Assembly: GCF_003073175.1 (NCBI RefSeq)
Contig: NZ_QBBX01000026.1
Location: 1 to 36,929, forward strand
Reading direction: 5' to 3'
Length of the DNA stretch: 36,929 nucleotides
DNA from: Peribacillus acanthi
Lineage (GTDB): Bacteria; Bacillota; Bacilli; Bacillales; DSM-1321
The position numbers and the translations under genes are program-made. Each line of letters opens with the position of its first letter. The stretch's first letter is position 1. The notes below the pieces were generated by a model, which saw only the letters and a list, made by a program, of their open reading frames with translations, was not told where the DNA came from and made no database searches. Below, piece by piece: positions 7,995 to 17,036 of the stretch.

Positions 7995-9623
7995 TTAAGT
8001 GGATTTCTCTTCTTGCACTTGGTCAATCGGTTCACTTAGACCTAGATCTTTTATTGTAGTGGATATGTCTTTTTTCAACCCATACCAATTCTTATTTGTA
8101 TGTGCAGCGATCCAAACTTGTTGTCCCCTTCTTTGGATCCAAATTCTTCTATGATTCCAATATGCGCCTTGGATTACACCAATCATAAAAATCGCTCCAC
8201 CCAAACCAAGGAACCAAAGTGTCTCATCTTTTCTCACAGTCAAAGCAGAAACGTTTTTATATTCAATACCATTGAATTTCATTTTATAAATATTAGCTTC
8301 TCCACCGCCAGCCTCTACATTTTGACCAATAGCAGCAAAACTAATTTCTCCTTTAGGCTTATCAGGAGTTATCATATTAAAGACGAAGGCTGGATTGTTC
8401 GGTATTCTTGATTTTGTTGAAGGAACACCGTTTTCATCAAACTCAAAATCTGGAAGGTATTTTTTCAATTCAACAATATAACCATTACCTAAATCATAAC
8501 GTTCCTTCGGATTATACAAGTCAATGGTCAAATCACCATATTCCTTACCATCACTTTTACGTGTAAGTTTAAAACTCATTTTATTGAATTCATTCAATTT
8601 ATAATCCACTTGGTAAAGTGCATAAGAATCATGTTTCAACGGTTGATTGACCCTAATTTCATGATCTTTAATTTTAATTAAATCTGCATCTTCACCTGGA
8701 AGCGTTTCTTGACTTCTTTCGTAAAGGGTTACATCAGTCTGGAAGTTTTTAACTACAGACCCCTTCTTTTCCAAAGCAGCTTCAAACACTTTGTCATCTT
8801 TTTCTTTATCATAAACGTCGAGGTGAAACTTATCACTCTTCAAGTAGTACTGGCCTTCTGTACCTGGAATCTCTTTCGTTTCTCCTTCTCGGATCCAAAG
8901 GATTTTATCTACATACATCCCTGGAACGAATCGGAGCATTGCACCTAATAAAAAGATAATGAGTCCGATATGGTTCACATAAGGTCCCCATCTAGAAAAA
9001 CGACCTTTTTCTGCTAATAATGCACCATTTTCTTCTCTTACATTAAAACGTCGTTCTTGCAAACGAGTTTTTAATGTCTCAAAATCCACATTATCGGCAT
9101 CCTCTGTAATTCCAAAAACTCGCTGACGTTTAAGAAAACCCTCGTGTCTGTCTACCCTTTGTGTCTTTAAAGCACGGTAAAGTGGTATCACGCGATCTAA
9201 ACTACAAATTACAAGAGAAATACCGATTGATGCAACCAGAATTAAGTACCACCAAGAGCTGTATAAATTATGGAACCCTAATTCATAATACAGTTTCCCT
9301 GCCCAACCATACTCTTCTTCGTAATGAAGTTCTGCTGGGACTGTAGGAGGTATGTACATTTCTTGTGGAAAAATCGTCCCTATCCCAGAAGCAACTAGAG
9401 TCAAAACGATTAACCATACCCCAACCTTTACAGATGAAAAGAAATTCCATATTTTATCAATAATTGTTTTATTATAAGTTTGTGAACGGCGTGCAGTACC
9501 TTCATAACGCATATCGACTAGCTTTTGTTCTTTAGTTTCCTCGTCTAATACCCGTCCACACGCTTCGCATAATACGGTACCTATCGGATTGACATGTCCG
9601 CATTCGCATTTTACCTCATTCAT
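7995..9623 (-). CDS. resB: Cytochrome c biogenesis protein ResB (Ccs1 family)
   Basis: The 542-aa protein opens with a short zinc-ribbon-like segment (Cys6, Cys8, Cys19, Cys22), then membrane segments near residues 73-93, 125-150 and 210-230, a large extracytoplasmic domain (about 235-470), and a last membrane segment (about 470-490). This is the Ccs1/ResB layout. It works with ResC in System II cytochrome c maturation. GGGGAG lies 8 nt before the ATG. It sits 16 bp after resA in the resABC operon. Confidence 0.92.
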   Translation of the reverse strand: MNEVKCECGHVNPIGTVLCEACGRVLDEETKEQKLVDMRYEGTARRSQTYNKTIIDKIWNFFSSVKVGVWLIVLTLVASGIGTIFPQEMYIPPTVPAELHYEEEYGWAGKLYYELGFHNLYSSWWYLILVASIGISLVICSLDRVIPLYRALKTQRVDRHEGFLKRQRVFGITEDADNVDFETLKTRLQERRFNVREENGALLAEKGRFSRWGPYVNHIGLIIFLLGAMLRFVPGMYVDKILWIREGETKEIPGTEGQYYLKSDKFHLDVYDKEKDDKVFEAALEKKGSVVKNFQTDVTLYERSQETLPGEDADLIKIKDHEIRVNQPLKHDSYALYQVDYKLNEFNKMSFKLTRKSDGKEYGDLTIDLYNPKERYDLGNGYIVELKKYLPDFEFDENGVPSTKSRIPNNPAFVFNMITPDKPKGEISFAAIGQNVEAGGGEANIYKMKFNGIEYKNVSALTVRKDETLWFLGLGGAIFMIGVIQGAYWNHRRIWIQRRGQQVWIAAHTNKNWYGLKKDISTTIKDLGLSEPIDQVQEEKST

Positions 9624-9639
9624 TTGAAAAACTCCCCAA

Positions 9640-10167
9640 TTATGGTTTTATTCTCTCCATAAGATCTTGAATATTTTTCTCAGTTAAAGTACCTGTTATA
9701 GAATCAACGACCTTGCCTTCTTTATCTATGAGAAATGTTACAGGGAGAGGATTGACCTTATATGCGTTTTGTACTTGACTCTTCTTATCAATCAATACAG
9801 GGAAAGCTAAATCGTGATCCTTAATAAAGCTCTTAACCGCAAACTCAGATTCTCCTACATTGACTGCTAGAATTTGTACACCTTGGTCTTTATAAACCTT
9901 ATATTGATTATTCATATATGGCATTTCCTTTTCACAAGGTTTACACCATGTTCCCCAAAAATTCAGGAATACTCCTTGTCCTTTATAATCGGAAAGCTTG
10001 TGTTTATTTCCCTCCATATCTGTTAATACAAAATCAGGAGCTAGACTATTTAATTTTACTGCTTCGTTTTCTTCCTTTGTAAAATTGGCATACAATGTGT
10101 ACGCTAGGGCTGCGCCTAAAAGAATGAGGATAATGGTCCTCATAATCAGACGTTTCTTTTTGTCCAT
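9640..10167 (-). CDS. resA: Thiol-disulfide oxidoreductase ResA
   Basis: The 175-aa membrane-anchored thioredoxin-like protein has an N-terminal membrane segment (residues 8-27) and the active site WCKPC (Cys75, Cys78) typical of ResA. It reduces the haem-binding cysteines of apocytochrome c outside the membrane. It is the first gene of resABC. A TATAAT box with an extended TG lies about 33 bp upstream, and a Fur-like site lies further upstream. Confidence 0.93.
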   Translation of the reverse strand: MDKKKRLIMRTIILILLGAALAYTLYANFTKEENEAVKLNSLAPDFVLTDMEGNKHKLSDYKGQGVFLNFWGTWCKPCEKEMPYMNNQYKVYKDQGVQILAVNVGESEFAVKSFIKDHDLAFPVLIDKKSQVQNAYKVNPLPVTFLIDKEGKVVDSITGTLTEKNIQDLMERIKP

Positions 10168-10199
10168 ACCTATCCCCCTAATTTACAATCTTCCCACCC

Positions 10200-10205
10200 A
10201 TTATA
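10200..10205 (-). promoter_or_regulatory. resA -10 box
   Basis: The minus strand reads TGCTATAAT, an extended -10 of sigma-A type, about 33 bp before resA. No good -35 is seen at 16-18 bp, which fits a promoter that needs an activator such as ResD. Confidence 0.6.
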
Positions 10206-10253
10206 GCATTTAATAATATCTTCACATTGTTTTCAAATATGAAGGTTGTGTGA

Positions 10254-10268
10254 CAAAATGATTATCAT
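10254..10268. promoter_or_regulatory. Possible Fur-like box upstream of resA
   Basis: The site centred on AATGATTATCATT (10257-10269) matches about 11 of 14 positions of the 7-1-7 Fur box. It overlaps the rluB stop and lies about 90 bp before resA. Chance occurrence in AT-rich DNA is possible. Confidence 0.25.
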
Positions 10269-10999
10269 TTTTTATTTGGTTTTGCTGAAGCTAATGCTCT
10301 TAACTGTTTTACCTCATGAGGACTTAGCTCTCTAGCATCACCTGTTCTTAAACCTTGTAATGTCAAAAAGGCATACATTTCCCTTTTCAGTTTCACAACA
10401 GGGTGCCCAACAGCATCGAACATTCTTCTGACCTGTCTATTACGGCCTTCATGGATAGTTATCTGAACAATGGTGGAATCTTTCTTTTTATCAGCGGATA
10501 AAACCTTTACTTTAGCAGGTGCTGTCATTCCGTCCTCAAGTTTTATTCCTTTTTCAAGTTTTCTAATACTTTCACGCATAATTAGGCCTTTAACTTTTGC
10601 CACGTAAACTTTTTCAACTTCGTTTTTTGGATGCATTAGTAGATTGGCGAATTCACCATCATTAGTTAACAGCAATAATCCAGAAGTATCATAATCTAGT
10701 CTACCAACAGGATAAATTCGGGCGTGGATGTGTGGAAAGAAATCAGTTACTACTTTTCTTCCTTTATCATCATCGACAGCAGAAATAACGCCTCTTGGCT
10801 TATATAGCAAGAAATATACAGGTTCTTCCCTTTGAATTTGAACTTCTTCAACCTCAACGCGATCTTTTGAAGTTACTTTTGTTCCTAATTCCTTTACAAC
10901 TACCCCGTTAACCTTTACTTTACCAGCAAGTATCATTTCTTCCGCTTTTCTTCTGGAAGCTACACCAGAATGAGCAATTACTTTTTGCAATCTTTCCAT
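10265..10999 (-). CDS. rluB: 23S rRNA pseudouridine synthase RluB
   Basis: The 244-aa protein has an S4 RNA-binding domain (residues 1-60) and an RsuA/RluB/E/F catalytic domain with the active-site motif GRLDYDTSGLLLLTNDGE (catalytic Asp near residue 103). In B. subtilis the matching gene also lies between spmB and resA, and its product modifies U2633 in 23S rRNA (E. coli numbering 2605). AGAGGTGA precedes the ATG. Because family members are similar, the exact target base is inferred from position. Confidence 0.85.
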   Translation of the reverse strand: MERLQKVIAHSGVASRRKAEEMILAGKVKVNGVVVKELGTKVTSKDRVEVEEVQIQREEPVYFLLYKPRGVISAVDDDKGRKVVTDFFPHIHARIYPVGRLDYDTSGLLLLTNDGEFANLLMHPKNEVEKVYVAKVKGLIMRESIRKLEKGIKLEDGMTAPAKVKVLSADKKKDSTIVQITIHEGRNRQVRRMFDAVGHPVVKLKREMYAFLTLQGLRTGDARELSPHEVKQLRALASAKPNKK

Positions 11000-11143
11000 C
11001 TATATCACCTCTAACATATTACTTTCATGTCCATAAATTCTCAAGCAATAAACAATTATGACACATTTGACATCAAAAGAGAAATAAAGGTTTTATAAAA
11101 CATAAGTTCTTTTTTTATAGATTATTATTTTTATACAAAATCT

Positions 11144-11278
11144 GTTGATTGCAAAGAGGTACTTACTTTCCGCTGGAAGGGTAGGGAGGCTCCTATACAA
11201 TACCGCCTGTGGATTCTCTCACTTCACTTTCTTCCCGCAATAGTCAAGTTCCCTCTGCTACAATCAACTCACAGTATG
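11144..11278 (+). repeat. Dispersed intergenic repeat, copy 3 (135 bp)
   Basis: The ends GTTGATTG (11144) and CAATCAAC (11271-11278) are perfect complements. Internally it matches copy 4 (35253-35395) best: ACTTTCCGCTGG, then CGCCTGTGG, CTTCCCGCA and GCTACAATCAACTC. It fills the 11000-11422 gap together with two hairpins. No gene is seen there. Confidence 0.75.
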
Positions 11279-11283
11279 CAAAA

Positions 11284-11318
11284 AAATAAAGCTGATGAAG
11301 CAACTAAGCTCATCAGCT
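11284..11318 (-). terminator. Hairpin terminator
   Basis: AGCTGATGA (11290-11298) and TCATCAGCT (11310-11318) form a perfect 9-bp stem. On the minus strand it is followed by TTTATTTTTTT. It is a second, back-up terminator for the dacB-spmA-spmB transcript. Confidence 0.65.
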
Positions 11319-11374
11319 ATATGTAAAAATTTTCTTAAAAGAGTTATCTATAGTTTCAGAAAATATCCCCAAAC

Positions 11375-11412
11375 AAAAAAGCCTGTACTTTATTAAAAGT
11401 AGCAAGCCTTTT
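11375..11412 (-). terminator. spmB terminator
   Basis: The arms AAGCCTGTACTTT and AAAGTAGCAAGCCTT pair with a bulge and are followed on the minus strand by TTTTTTG. It lies 11 bp after the spmB stop. Confidence 0.65.
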
Positions 11413-11422
11413 CGTAAAAATA

Positions 11423-11956
11423 TTAACTTCCAAAAATAAGTGTGATTATGATGATAGCTGCAGCAAAACCAAGTAGATCTGCTAACAATCCCACCTTTAA
11501 GGCGTCTCCCATTTTCTTTATACCTACCGCACCAAAATAAACCGTCAAAACATAAAAGGTAGTATCAGTACTTCCTTGAATAGTAGAAGCCAATCTACCA
11601 ATAAACGAGTCTGCTCCATAAGTAGCCATTAAGTCACTGGTCATCCCTAATGCTGCTGTTCCTGAGATTGGTCGGATAATAGCTAATGGAACAACTTCTG
11701 CTGGTACACCAATTGCTTCAAAAGCAGGCTTCAATAAATGAACAAAAGCATCTAAAGCACCAGAAGATCGGAAAACAGAAATTGCTACGAGCATTCCTAC
11801 TAAAAACGGAATGATAGAAAATGAGATGGTTATTCCCTCTTTTCCACCTTCTACAAAGCTCTCGTAAGTTGGTACTTTTTTATAAGTGCCATACACTAAG
11901 ATAAAAGCAATAAGTATTGGAATTATCCAGAGGGAAATCATAGTGATCCACTGCAT
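11423..11956 (-). CDS. spmB: Spore maturation protein SpmB
   Basis: The 177-aa hydrophobic protein has several membrane segments and the nucleoside-transporter-gate-like pattern around RPISGTAALGM. SpmA and SpmB act together in the mother cell to lower spore core water and so raise heat resistance in B. subtilis. It overlaps the end of spmA by 1 bp (TAATG). It is the last gene of the dacB-spmA-spmB operon. Confidence 0.92.
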   Translation of the reverse strand: MQWITMISLWIIPILIAFILVYGTYKKVPTYESFVEGGKEGITISFSIIPFLVGMLVAISVFRSSGALDAFVHLLKPAFEAIGVPAEVVPLAIIRPISGTAALGMTSDLMATYGADSFIGRLASTIQGSTDTTFYVLTVYFGAVGIKKMGDALKVGLLADLLGFAAAIIIITLIFGS

Positions 11957-12549
11957 TAGTACCCTCCGTTCCTCTTACGTTTATGATAATAGTAGCGATC
12001 GATAAAAATTGCCCCAATAGTTGAACAAATTGTCACCAATATTGTTGGCATTACGATATCAGTCGGAGATGATGAATGATGTGTCATTCTAATAGCAATC
12101 ACAGTTGTGGGAATAATCGTGATGGCAGAAGTATTTAATGCCAGAAAGGTAATCATTGACCTGCTGGCGACATCCCTTCCACCATTGAGTTCTTTTAGTT
12201 GTTCCATTGCCTTGATTCCAAGTGGTGTGGCAGCATTTCCTAATCCAAAAGTATTCGCCATCATATTAGATAAGATATACCCCATCGCAGGGTGGTCAGG
12301 CGGAACATCCGGAAATAATTTAGAAACAATGGGCTTAAATAATTTGGATAATTTGGTCAATAATCCTGAGTCTTCTGCAATTTTCATTAAGCCTAGCCAG
12401 AATACAAGTACACTCATTAGTCCAAAGCACAGCGTCACAGCGTCTTTTGCACCTTTAAATAAAGCTTCGTTTACTTCCTCAATGGTTCCATTAAAGATGG
12501 CATAAACAATTCCAATTAACGTCATCCCTACCCAAATATAATTAACCAT
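11956..12549 (-). CDS. spmA: Spore maturation protein SpmA
   Basis: The 197-aa integral membrane protein contains NTFGLGNAATPLGIKAM, typical of SpmA, and ends in a basic cytoplasmic tail. It works with SpmB in spore core dehydration. Its ATG lies inside the last codons of dacB (8-bp overlap), so the three genes form one translationally coupled operon. Confidence 0.92.
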   Translation of the reverse strand: MVNYIWVGMTLIGIVYAIFNGTIEEVNEALFKGAKDAVTLCFGLMSVLVFWLGLMKIAEDSGLLTKLSKLFKPIVSKLFPDVPPDHPAMGYILSNMMANTFGLGNAATPLGIKAMEQLKELNGGRDVASRSMITFLALNTSAITIIPTTVIAIRMTHHSSSPTDIVMPTILVTICSTIGAIFIDRYYYHKRKRNGGY

Positions 12550-13693
12550 TGTTTTTCAAACCTACTGTCATAAAAAATAAGGATGTCCAGCTTTTAAAGA
12601 AAGTACTCTTCCATGTTTGAGCATCTGGTTCATAAAAAATATTTCTGCTTCCAATTGCTTCTCCATTAAGGTAGACAACTGCTTTCCCTACTTTTTCAGG
12701 AAAATCTGTGTCTTCCACCCATTCCTTTGAGGGTTTTATTAATTTATACTCAAGTTTAATTTGTTTTTTCTCTTCAAAGTTTAATGGATATTGAAACGAA
12801 TTTTTAATTACAACTTTATTTTTATATTGCTTTACATTTATTTCTTCAATAGTGTCTTCGTTTAAAATTTCAACTACATCAAATTGATTAAAGGCAGATT
12901 CGAACATATTTCTATGATCATCCCAATCGTTCGGGTCATCTAATGTGACAGCTATTAAATGCATATCGTCTTTTGTTGCGGTTGAAACAAGGGTTCTTTT
13001 CGCTTGCTTCGTATATCCTGTTTTACCTCCGGTTGAATACTTATAAAGCTTCAACATTTTATTTTTATTGTGCCACGTATAATCCCATTTCTCATGTGGA
13101 TTTGGTGCTTGATGAACTTTAGTAGAAGATATTTCGCAATATGTAGCATTCTTCATCGCGTATCTTGTTAATAGTGCCATGTCGTATGCACTTGAAAAAT
13201 GATTTGGCGTATTATCTAGTCCATGAGGGTTGGAGAAATGACTATTTTTCATTCCAATTTCCGATGCTTTTTGATTCATTAAATATACAAAACCTTCCAT
13301 ACTGCCACCAATATACTCTGCAATAGCAACAGCTGCATCATTTCCTGAACGAAGCATTAGCCCATAGACCAAGTCCTTTAACTTCATTTTTTCACCATAT
13401 TGCAAATACAAGGTAGAGCCTTCTGTTCCAATTGCTGTGTCACTGATTTTAACTGTTTCATTCATTTTCCCGGATTCTATAGCCAATATTGCGGTCATAA
13501 TCTTCGTAATACTAGCTATTTTTCTTTTTTCATGAGCATTCTTCTCATAAATGACTCTACCGCTTAACTGTTCCATTAATACAGCACTCTTCGCACTAAC
13601 ACCGAAGCTCTCCGCCCTTGCCGTATTTGGAAGCAAGGAAAATAGCAAGGCTGCAATAAGGGCAAATAAGATTCCTTTATTCAATATACGCAT
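12542..13693 (-). CDS. dacB: D-alanyl-D-alanine carboxypeptidase DacB (PBP5*)
   Basis: The 383-aa protein has a signal peptide (residues 1-27) and the three penicillin-binding motifs SITK (Ser61, Lys64), SGN (116-118) and KTG (224-226), then a C-terminal beta-rich part. Its length matches B. subtilis PBP5* (382 aa). It trims peptide side chains and so limits cross-linking of the spore cortex. It heads the operon with spmA and spmB; a sigma-E-like promoter lies upstream. A second enzyme of this type, DacF, is at 27637. Confidence 0.92.
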   Translation of the reverse strand: MRILNKGILFALIAALLFSLLPNTARAESFGVSAKSAVLMEQLSGRVIYEKNAHEKRKIASITKIMTAILAIESGKMNETVKISDTAIGTEGSTLYLQYGEKMKLKDLVYGLMLRSGNDAAVAIAEYIGGSMEGFVYLMNQKASEIGMKNSHFSNPHGLDNTPNHFSSAYDMALLTRYAMKNATYCEISSTKVHQAPNPHEKWDYTWHNKNKMLKLYKYSTGGKTGYTKQAKRTLVSTATKDDMHLIAVTLDDPNDWDDHRNMFESAFNQFDVVEILNEDTIEEINVKQYKNKVVIKNSFQYPLNFEEKKQIKLEYKLIKPSKEWVEDTDFPEKVGKAVVYLNGEAIGSRNIFYEPDAQTWKSTFFKSWTSLFFMTVGLKNNG

Positions 13694-13724
13694 GGCTACC
13701 TCGTCCTTTTTTATTTATTTATAC

Positions 13725-13752
13725 AATTTATGCACAAGGACAAGTGTTATGA
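13725..13752 (-). promoter_or_regulatory. Candidate sigma-E promoter of dacB
   Basis: The minus strand has TCATAAC (13746-13752), a 13-bp spacer and CATAAATT (13725-13732), close to the sigma-E pattern KMATATT / CATACAMT. dacB is sigma-E dependent in B. subtilis. Confidence 0.5.
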
Positions 13753-13861
13753 GATTTTTTTATAAAACAATTTGAACGTATGTATAACGGTTTACTAGAA
13801 TGACTTGTGTCTCTGATACAAAAATTAGCGGCAATCCCATTTTTATTCTCGAATGTGTTCA

Positions 13862-13988
13862 ATGGATTTCCGCTACAGGCGCTTACTTTCCGGGGGCGTT
13901 CGCCGAGTCTCCTCGTCACTTGACTCCTGAGGGGTCTCGCCTGTAACGCTAATCCCCCAGGAGTCAAGCACCTTCCGCTACAATCCAT
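13862..13988 (+). repeat. Dispersed intergenic repeat, copy 2 (127 bp)
   Basis: The ends are ATGGATT (13862-13868) and AATCCAT (13982-13988). They differ from the other copies but remain complementary to each other. Inside are CTTTCCGGGGGCG, GACTCCTGAGGGG and CCCCCAGGAGTCAAGCACC, shared with copy 1 in the opposite orientation. A 93-codon minus-strand frame across it is a by-product of the repeat. The rest of the 13694-14231 gap shows no gene. Confidence 0.8.
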
Positions 13989-14170
13989 AAACTGACTTTT
14001 ACCAAACAATAAAATAAGAAATTCCTTCTCTTTGGTTTGATTAAGTCACCAAAACACATTTGGAGATAGAAAACGATTACTGCCTTCTTCGTAAGCAAAA
14101 GTATACAACGGTGAAAACCATTTTTATTAGCCCCATTTCTTCTCCTAAAACTTAAAATTCCGTAGAAACA

Positions 14171-14216
14171 AAAAAACTGACTCTAGTAATCGTCTTTCAA
14201 CGACCTTTTGAGTCAG
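14171..14216 (-). terminator. ypuI terminator
   Basis: CTGACTC (14177-14183) and GAGTCAG (14210-14216) form the outer stem, with TCGT/ACGA inside. On the minus strand a run of seven T follows. It lies 16 bp after the ypuI stop. Confidence 0.75.
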
Positions 14217-14231
14217 CCTTCTCTGTTACCT

Positions 14232-14720
14232 CTATTTAGATTGCATCATTTTTGTACGATAATCCGTTTCATAATACTCGAGATCCTCACGTACTTGTTG
14301 GAAGCCACTTTCAAGTCCCTTAACTAAATTAGAGATACTTTCAGGTACCTCACTATGGAATTTGATTGAATTTTTCCCTGTGTAGGCTGCACGACTATCT
14401 TCATACCATTGATCATTTTTGGGGGAAAAGAATTCTTCTACGCATTGATGATAAATCTTATAAAGTGTTTTCTCTGCAGCACCTTTAGGAAACTCCTCAT
14501 TTTTAAGGACAATCTTGCAGGTTTCCAATCCATCTTCACAATTTACAAGAAGCCTTCTTAGGTTAGAAAGAATGCTTTTATAGTAAGTCTCATCACCGCT
14601 TTTCTCATCCTGTAGTTTAGAATAGGTAGCCTCATTTAAGTACGTTTCCAATTTTGAAACGGATTCTTGTAAAAAAACTTTAACATCTTCCAATTGTGTT
14701 TTAACCATAGTATTTCCCAA
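14232..14720 (-). CDS. ypuI: YpuI family protein (DUF3907)
   Basis: The 162-aa soluble, mostly helical, acidic protein has no membrane segment or known catalytic motif. I recognise it as YpuI by its sequence character and its place between scpB and dacB, as in B. subtilis. Its function is unknown. I start it at TTG 14720, which has AAGGAG 8 nt upstream. A GTG at 14729 overlaps that AAGGAG, and an ATG at 14708 is too far from it. Confidence 0.75.
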   Translation of the reverse strand: MGNTMVKTQLEDVKVFLQESVSKLETYLNEATYSKLQDEKSGDETYYKSILSNLRRLLVNCEDGLETCKIVLKNEEFPKGAAEKTLYKIYHQCVEEFFSPKNDQWYEDSRAAYTGKNSIKFHSEVPESISNLVKGLESGFQQVREDLEYYETDYRTKMMQSK

Positions 14721-14820
14721 TTCCAGCACTCCTTATATCTAGTTTTGGTGGGTAGTAATATAAACACAGAGAGTAAAAATAATTAAAATTGAATCCCTAC
14801 TGGCATTCTCTTCTACTCTT

Positions 14821-15231
14821 TTACCTAACAAATTCTAAAGGAGAATCAAGCTTATAACTTTGGTTCACATTTAGAGATTTGAAGATTTCTTCGAACCTTT
14901 CAAGTTCAATCCCTTGAAAATGGCTCTCAAATTCTCTTTGTGAACTGATATATACCCTTTTTCTATTCCGATAACCAGGAAATTTAATTAAACAAGCAAG
15001 AGCTACTAAATCCTTAAAAAATACAGGGCTTTCATTTACTGTAAAAACCGGATCCTGATTAAATGGAGTATATGTACTAATGTGCTCATCAAAATATCGT
15101 ACATATAATACATGTAAAGTTTTCTCTTCACCGTCCTCTATATAAGTCACTTCTGATCGGTTAAAAAAATCTTCGGATGTATTCGACTTTTCCTTTTCTA
15201 ATTCATACCCCTTGCATAATTTAAGTAACAT
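14821..15231 (-). CDS. Protein of unknown function (136 aa)
   Basis: I do not recognise this protein. It is soluble and charged, with no signal peptide or membrane helix. It has a beta-rich N-terminal half and a stretch KFPGYRNRKRVYISSQRE near residues 95-112. The preferred start is the ATG at 15231, with GAGGGA 5 nt upstream; another ATG five codons earlier has poor spacing. It sits between scpB and ypuI, where B. subtilis as I remember it has no gene. Coding is supported by an open frame of normal composition and a good ribosome binding site. Confidence 0.65.
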   Translation of the reverse strand: MLLKLCKGYELEKEKSNTSEDFFNRSEVTYIEDGEEKTLHVLYVRYFDEHISTYTPFNQDPVFTVNESPVFFKDLVALACLIKFPGYRNRKRVYISSQREFESHFQGIELERFEEIFKSLNVNQSYKLDSPLEFVR

Positions 15232-15464
15232 TTTATTCCCTCGCATTCCTATAACTATAAAACATTGTATGTACTATTCACATTATTTTAACACAATTCA
15301 GACAATAACACTTATAATCTACTGCTAGTTTCACATAAATAATATCTGTGACTGTTAACCTGTTGAATTCAGATAATACGGCTTACATCCGCGGCCTTAA
15401 CTGGATAGTCCTTCTTGCAGCTATCTCATAAAAAAATGCAACCAATTTTATGATAGGAGTCAAG

Positions 15465-15494
15465 AAAAAACAGCCTCCAATAATTGAAGGCTGT
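15465..15494 (-). terminator. scpB terminator
   Basis: ACAGCCT (15470-15476) and AGGCTGT (15488-15494) form the stem, followed on the minus strand by TTTTTTCTTG. It lies 26 bp after scpB. The gap 15247-15464 holds no other clear feature. Confidence 0.85.
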
Positions 15495-15520
15495 CTATAA
15501 ACTATGCGATATAAGAATAT

Positions 15521-16108
15521 TCATTCACTGTTGTGTAAGCCAAAAAATAAATCAGCCTCATTTTGTTCAAAGGATTCTTCAATGGCTTCAGGTAACTCTG
15601 GAAGTTCTTCGATAGATTTTAATCCGAAATAATCTAAGAACTCTTTAGTAGTTCCATAAAGGATTGCCCTACCAGCTCCTTCAGCTCTACCTACTTCTTT
15701 TATTAATGCTTTTGCACTGAGGGTTTGCAATGGTCGTTCTGTTTTTACCCCTCTGATTTCTTCTATTTCCGCACGTGTGATTGGTTGTTTATAGGCAACT
15801 ATCGCAAGTGTTTCTAAAGCAGCTTGTGAAAGGGTCTGTGTACCTGGTGACTCTACAAGTTTTTTTAGGTAGTCAGAATGCTCTTTTTTAGTGGCTAATT
15901 GGTATACACCTGCCATCTCGATAATTTGTATCCCACGTTCTGAATTCGCATACTCTTCTTTAAGTAACTCAAGCCATTCGACAGATTGTAAGTCTGTGAC
16001 ATCCATTACCGCCGAAATTTGTTTAATAGATAATCCTTCATCTCCAGCGGCAAATAAAAGTGCTTCGAGTATGCCCTTCCATTCATTATGATCCAACTGT
16101 AACGACAC
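15521..16108 (-). CDS. scpB: Segregation and condensation protein ScpB
   Basis: The 195-aa protein has two winged-helix domains, with the family pattern SQAALETLAIVAYKQPITR and EIRGVKTERPLQTL in the middle and GRAILYGTT after it. It binds ScpA and, with Smc, forms the bacterial condensin that organises and segregates the chromosome. It overlaps scpA by 23 bp. The start is GTG 16108; a TTG at 16096, with AAAGGTG before it, is also possible. Confidence 0.93.
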   Translation of the reverse strand: MSLQLDHNEWKGILEALLFAAGDEGLSIKQISAVMDVTDLQSVEWLELLKEEYANSERGIQIIEMAGVYQLATKKEHSDYLKKLVESPGTQTLSQAALETLAIVAYKQPITRAEIEEIRGVKTERPLQTLSAKALIKEVGRAEGAGRAILYGTTKEFLDYFGLKSIEELPELPEAIEESFEQNEADLFFGLHNSE

Positions 16109-16850
16109 CTTTCTTTAGAGCTATTACAATATCTTCAAAGTTATTATGTTGCTCAACAATAACTTCATCAATCTTCATCAACTCCAAGATTGACAGAAAT
16201 GTTACGACAAGATGTTCTTTATCTTCGTATGGGAATAAGGAAAAGAAACTAATTCTTCCTTTTAATTTCTTTATTTCCTCCATCACTTCGTTCATTCGTT
16301 TTTCAATTGAAATTTCTTGTCTTGTAATCTTTGTATGCAATGGTTTTTGTAGCTTTTGTCTTCTTAGAAGTTTTTGAAAAGCACCTAGCATATCATAGAG
16401 AGAGACATTCAAATCTAGTTTCTCCGGTTGTAACTCTATTGTTAATTTAGATAGATCACTAGGAGGTTTTGTAAAAATAAGACCTCTTTCGGTTTCAAGC
16501 TGCTTAAACTCTCCAGCTGCCTCTTTATATTTCTTATATTCTATCAATTTTTCAACCAACTCATCACGGGGATCTTCTTCGTATCCAAACTCGTGTATTT
16601 CATCTTCTGCTTCTTCCTCATGTTTTGGTAACAGCATTTTACTCTTTATTGCCAATAACGTTGCAGCCATCACTAAATATTCACTAGCAATATCCAGCTG
16701 TAGCTCCTTCATCGTGTGTATATAAATCAAGTATTGTTCTGTTATTTCCGAAACTGGAATATCATAAATATCAATTTCTAATCGGTTTATTAAATGCAGC
16801 AGTAAGTCCAATGGACCTTCAAAAGCATCGATTTTCACATTATAAATCAT
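16086..16850 (-). CDS. scpA: Segregation and condensation protein ScpA
   Basis: The 254-aa kleisin has the conserved N-terminus with FEGPLDLLLHLI, a helical acidic linker (about 85-110), and a C-terminal winged helix containing EHLVVTFLSILELMK. It bridges the two Smc heads and carries ScpB. I start it at ATG 16850, which matches the B. subtilis N-terminus and has GGTGAG just upstream; the frame has another ATG 4 codons earlier. A sigma-A-like promoter lies at 16907-16934. Confidence 0.93.
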   Translation of the reverse strand: MIYNVKIDAFEGPLDLLLHLINRLEIDIYDIPVSEITEQYLIYIHTMKELQLDIASEYLVMAATLLAIKSKMLLPKHEEEAEDEIHEFGYEEDPRDELVEKLIEYKKYKEAAGEFKQLETERGLIFTKPPSDLSKLTIELQPEKLDLNVSLYDMLGAFQKLLRRQKLQKPLHTKITRQEISIEKRMNEVMEEIKKLKGRISFFSLFPYEDKEHLVVTFLSILELMKIDEVIVEQHNNFEDIVIALKKGVVTVGS

Positions 16851-16906
16851 TTCGCTCACCATTGGTCTAAAGTTTTGCCGTTTCCCTTGAAAATTCGACT
16901 ATACAT

Positions 16907-16934
16907 AGTATAGTAGATTACTGATATTTGTCCA
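16907..16934 (-). promoter_or_regulatory. Candidate sigma-A promoter of scpA-scpB
   Basis: The minus strand reads TGGACA (16929-16934), 16 bp, then TATACT (16907-16912). The -10 is inside a 15-bp dyad CTATAC-ATA-GTATAG (16899-16913). Confidence 0.5.
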
Positions 16935-17036
16935 GTGTACATCTATGGAAACATATAAAAAAGTAGGCTAAAGCCCATACATTTTTGACTTTGAGACATA
17001 TGCTGTTATGGAAAGAACTTGAAGGAGGAAGACTAA

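Noticed and set aside
13728-14009. Minus-strand 93-codon ORF
   Set aside because: Mostly a translation of the dispersed repeat copy 2; no ribosome binding site.
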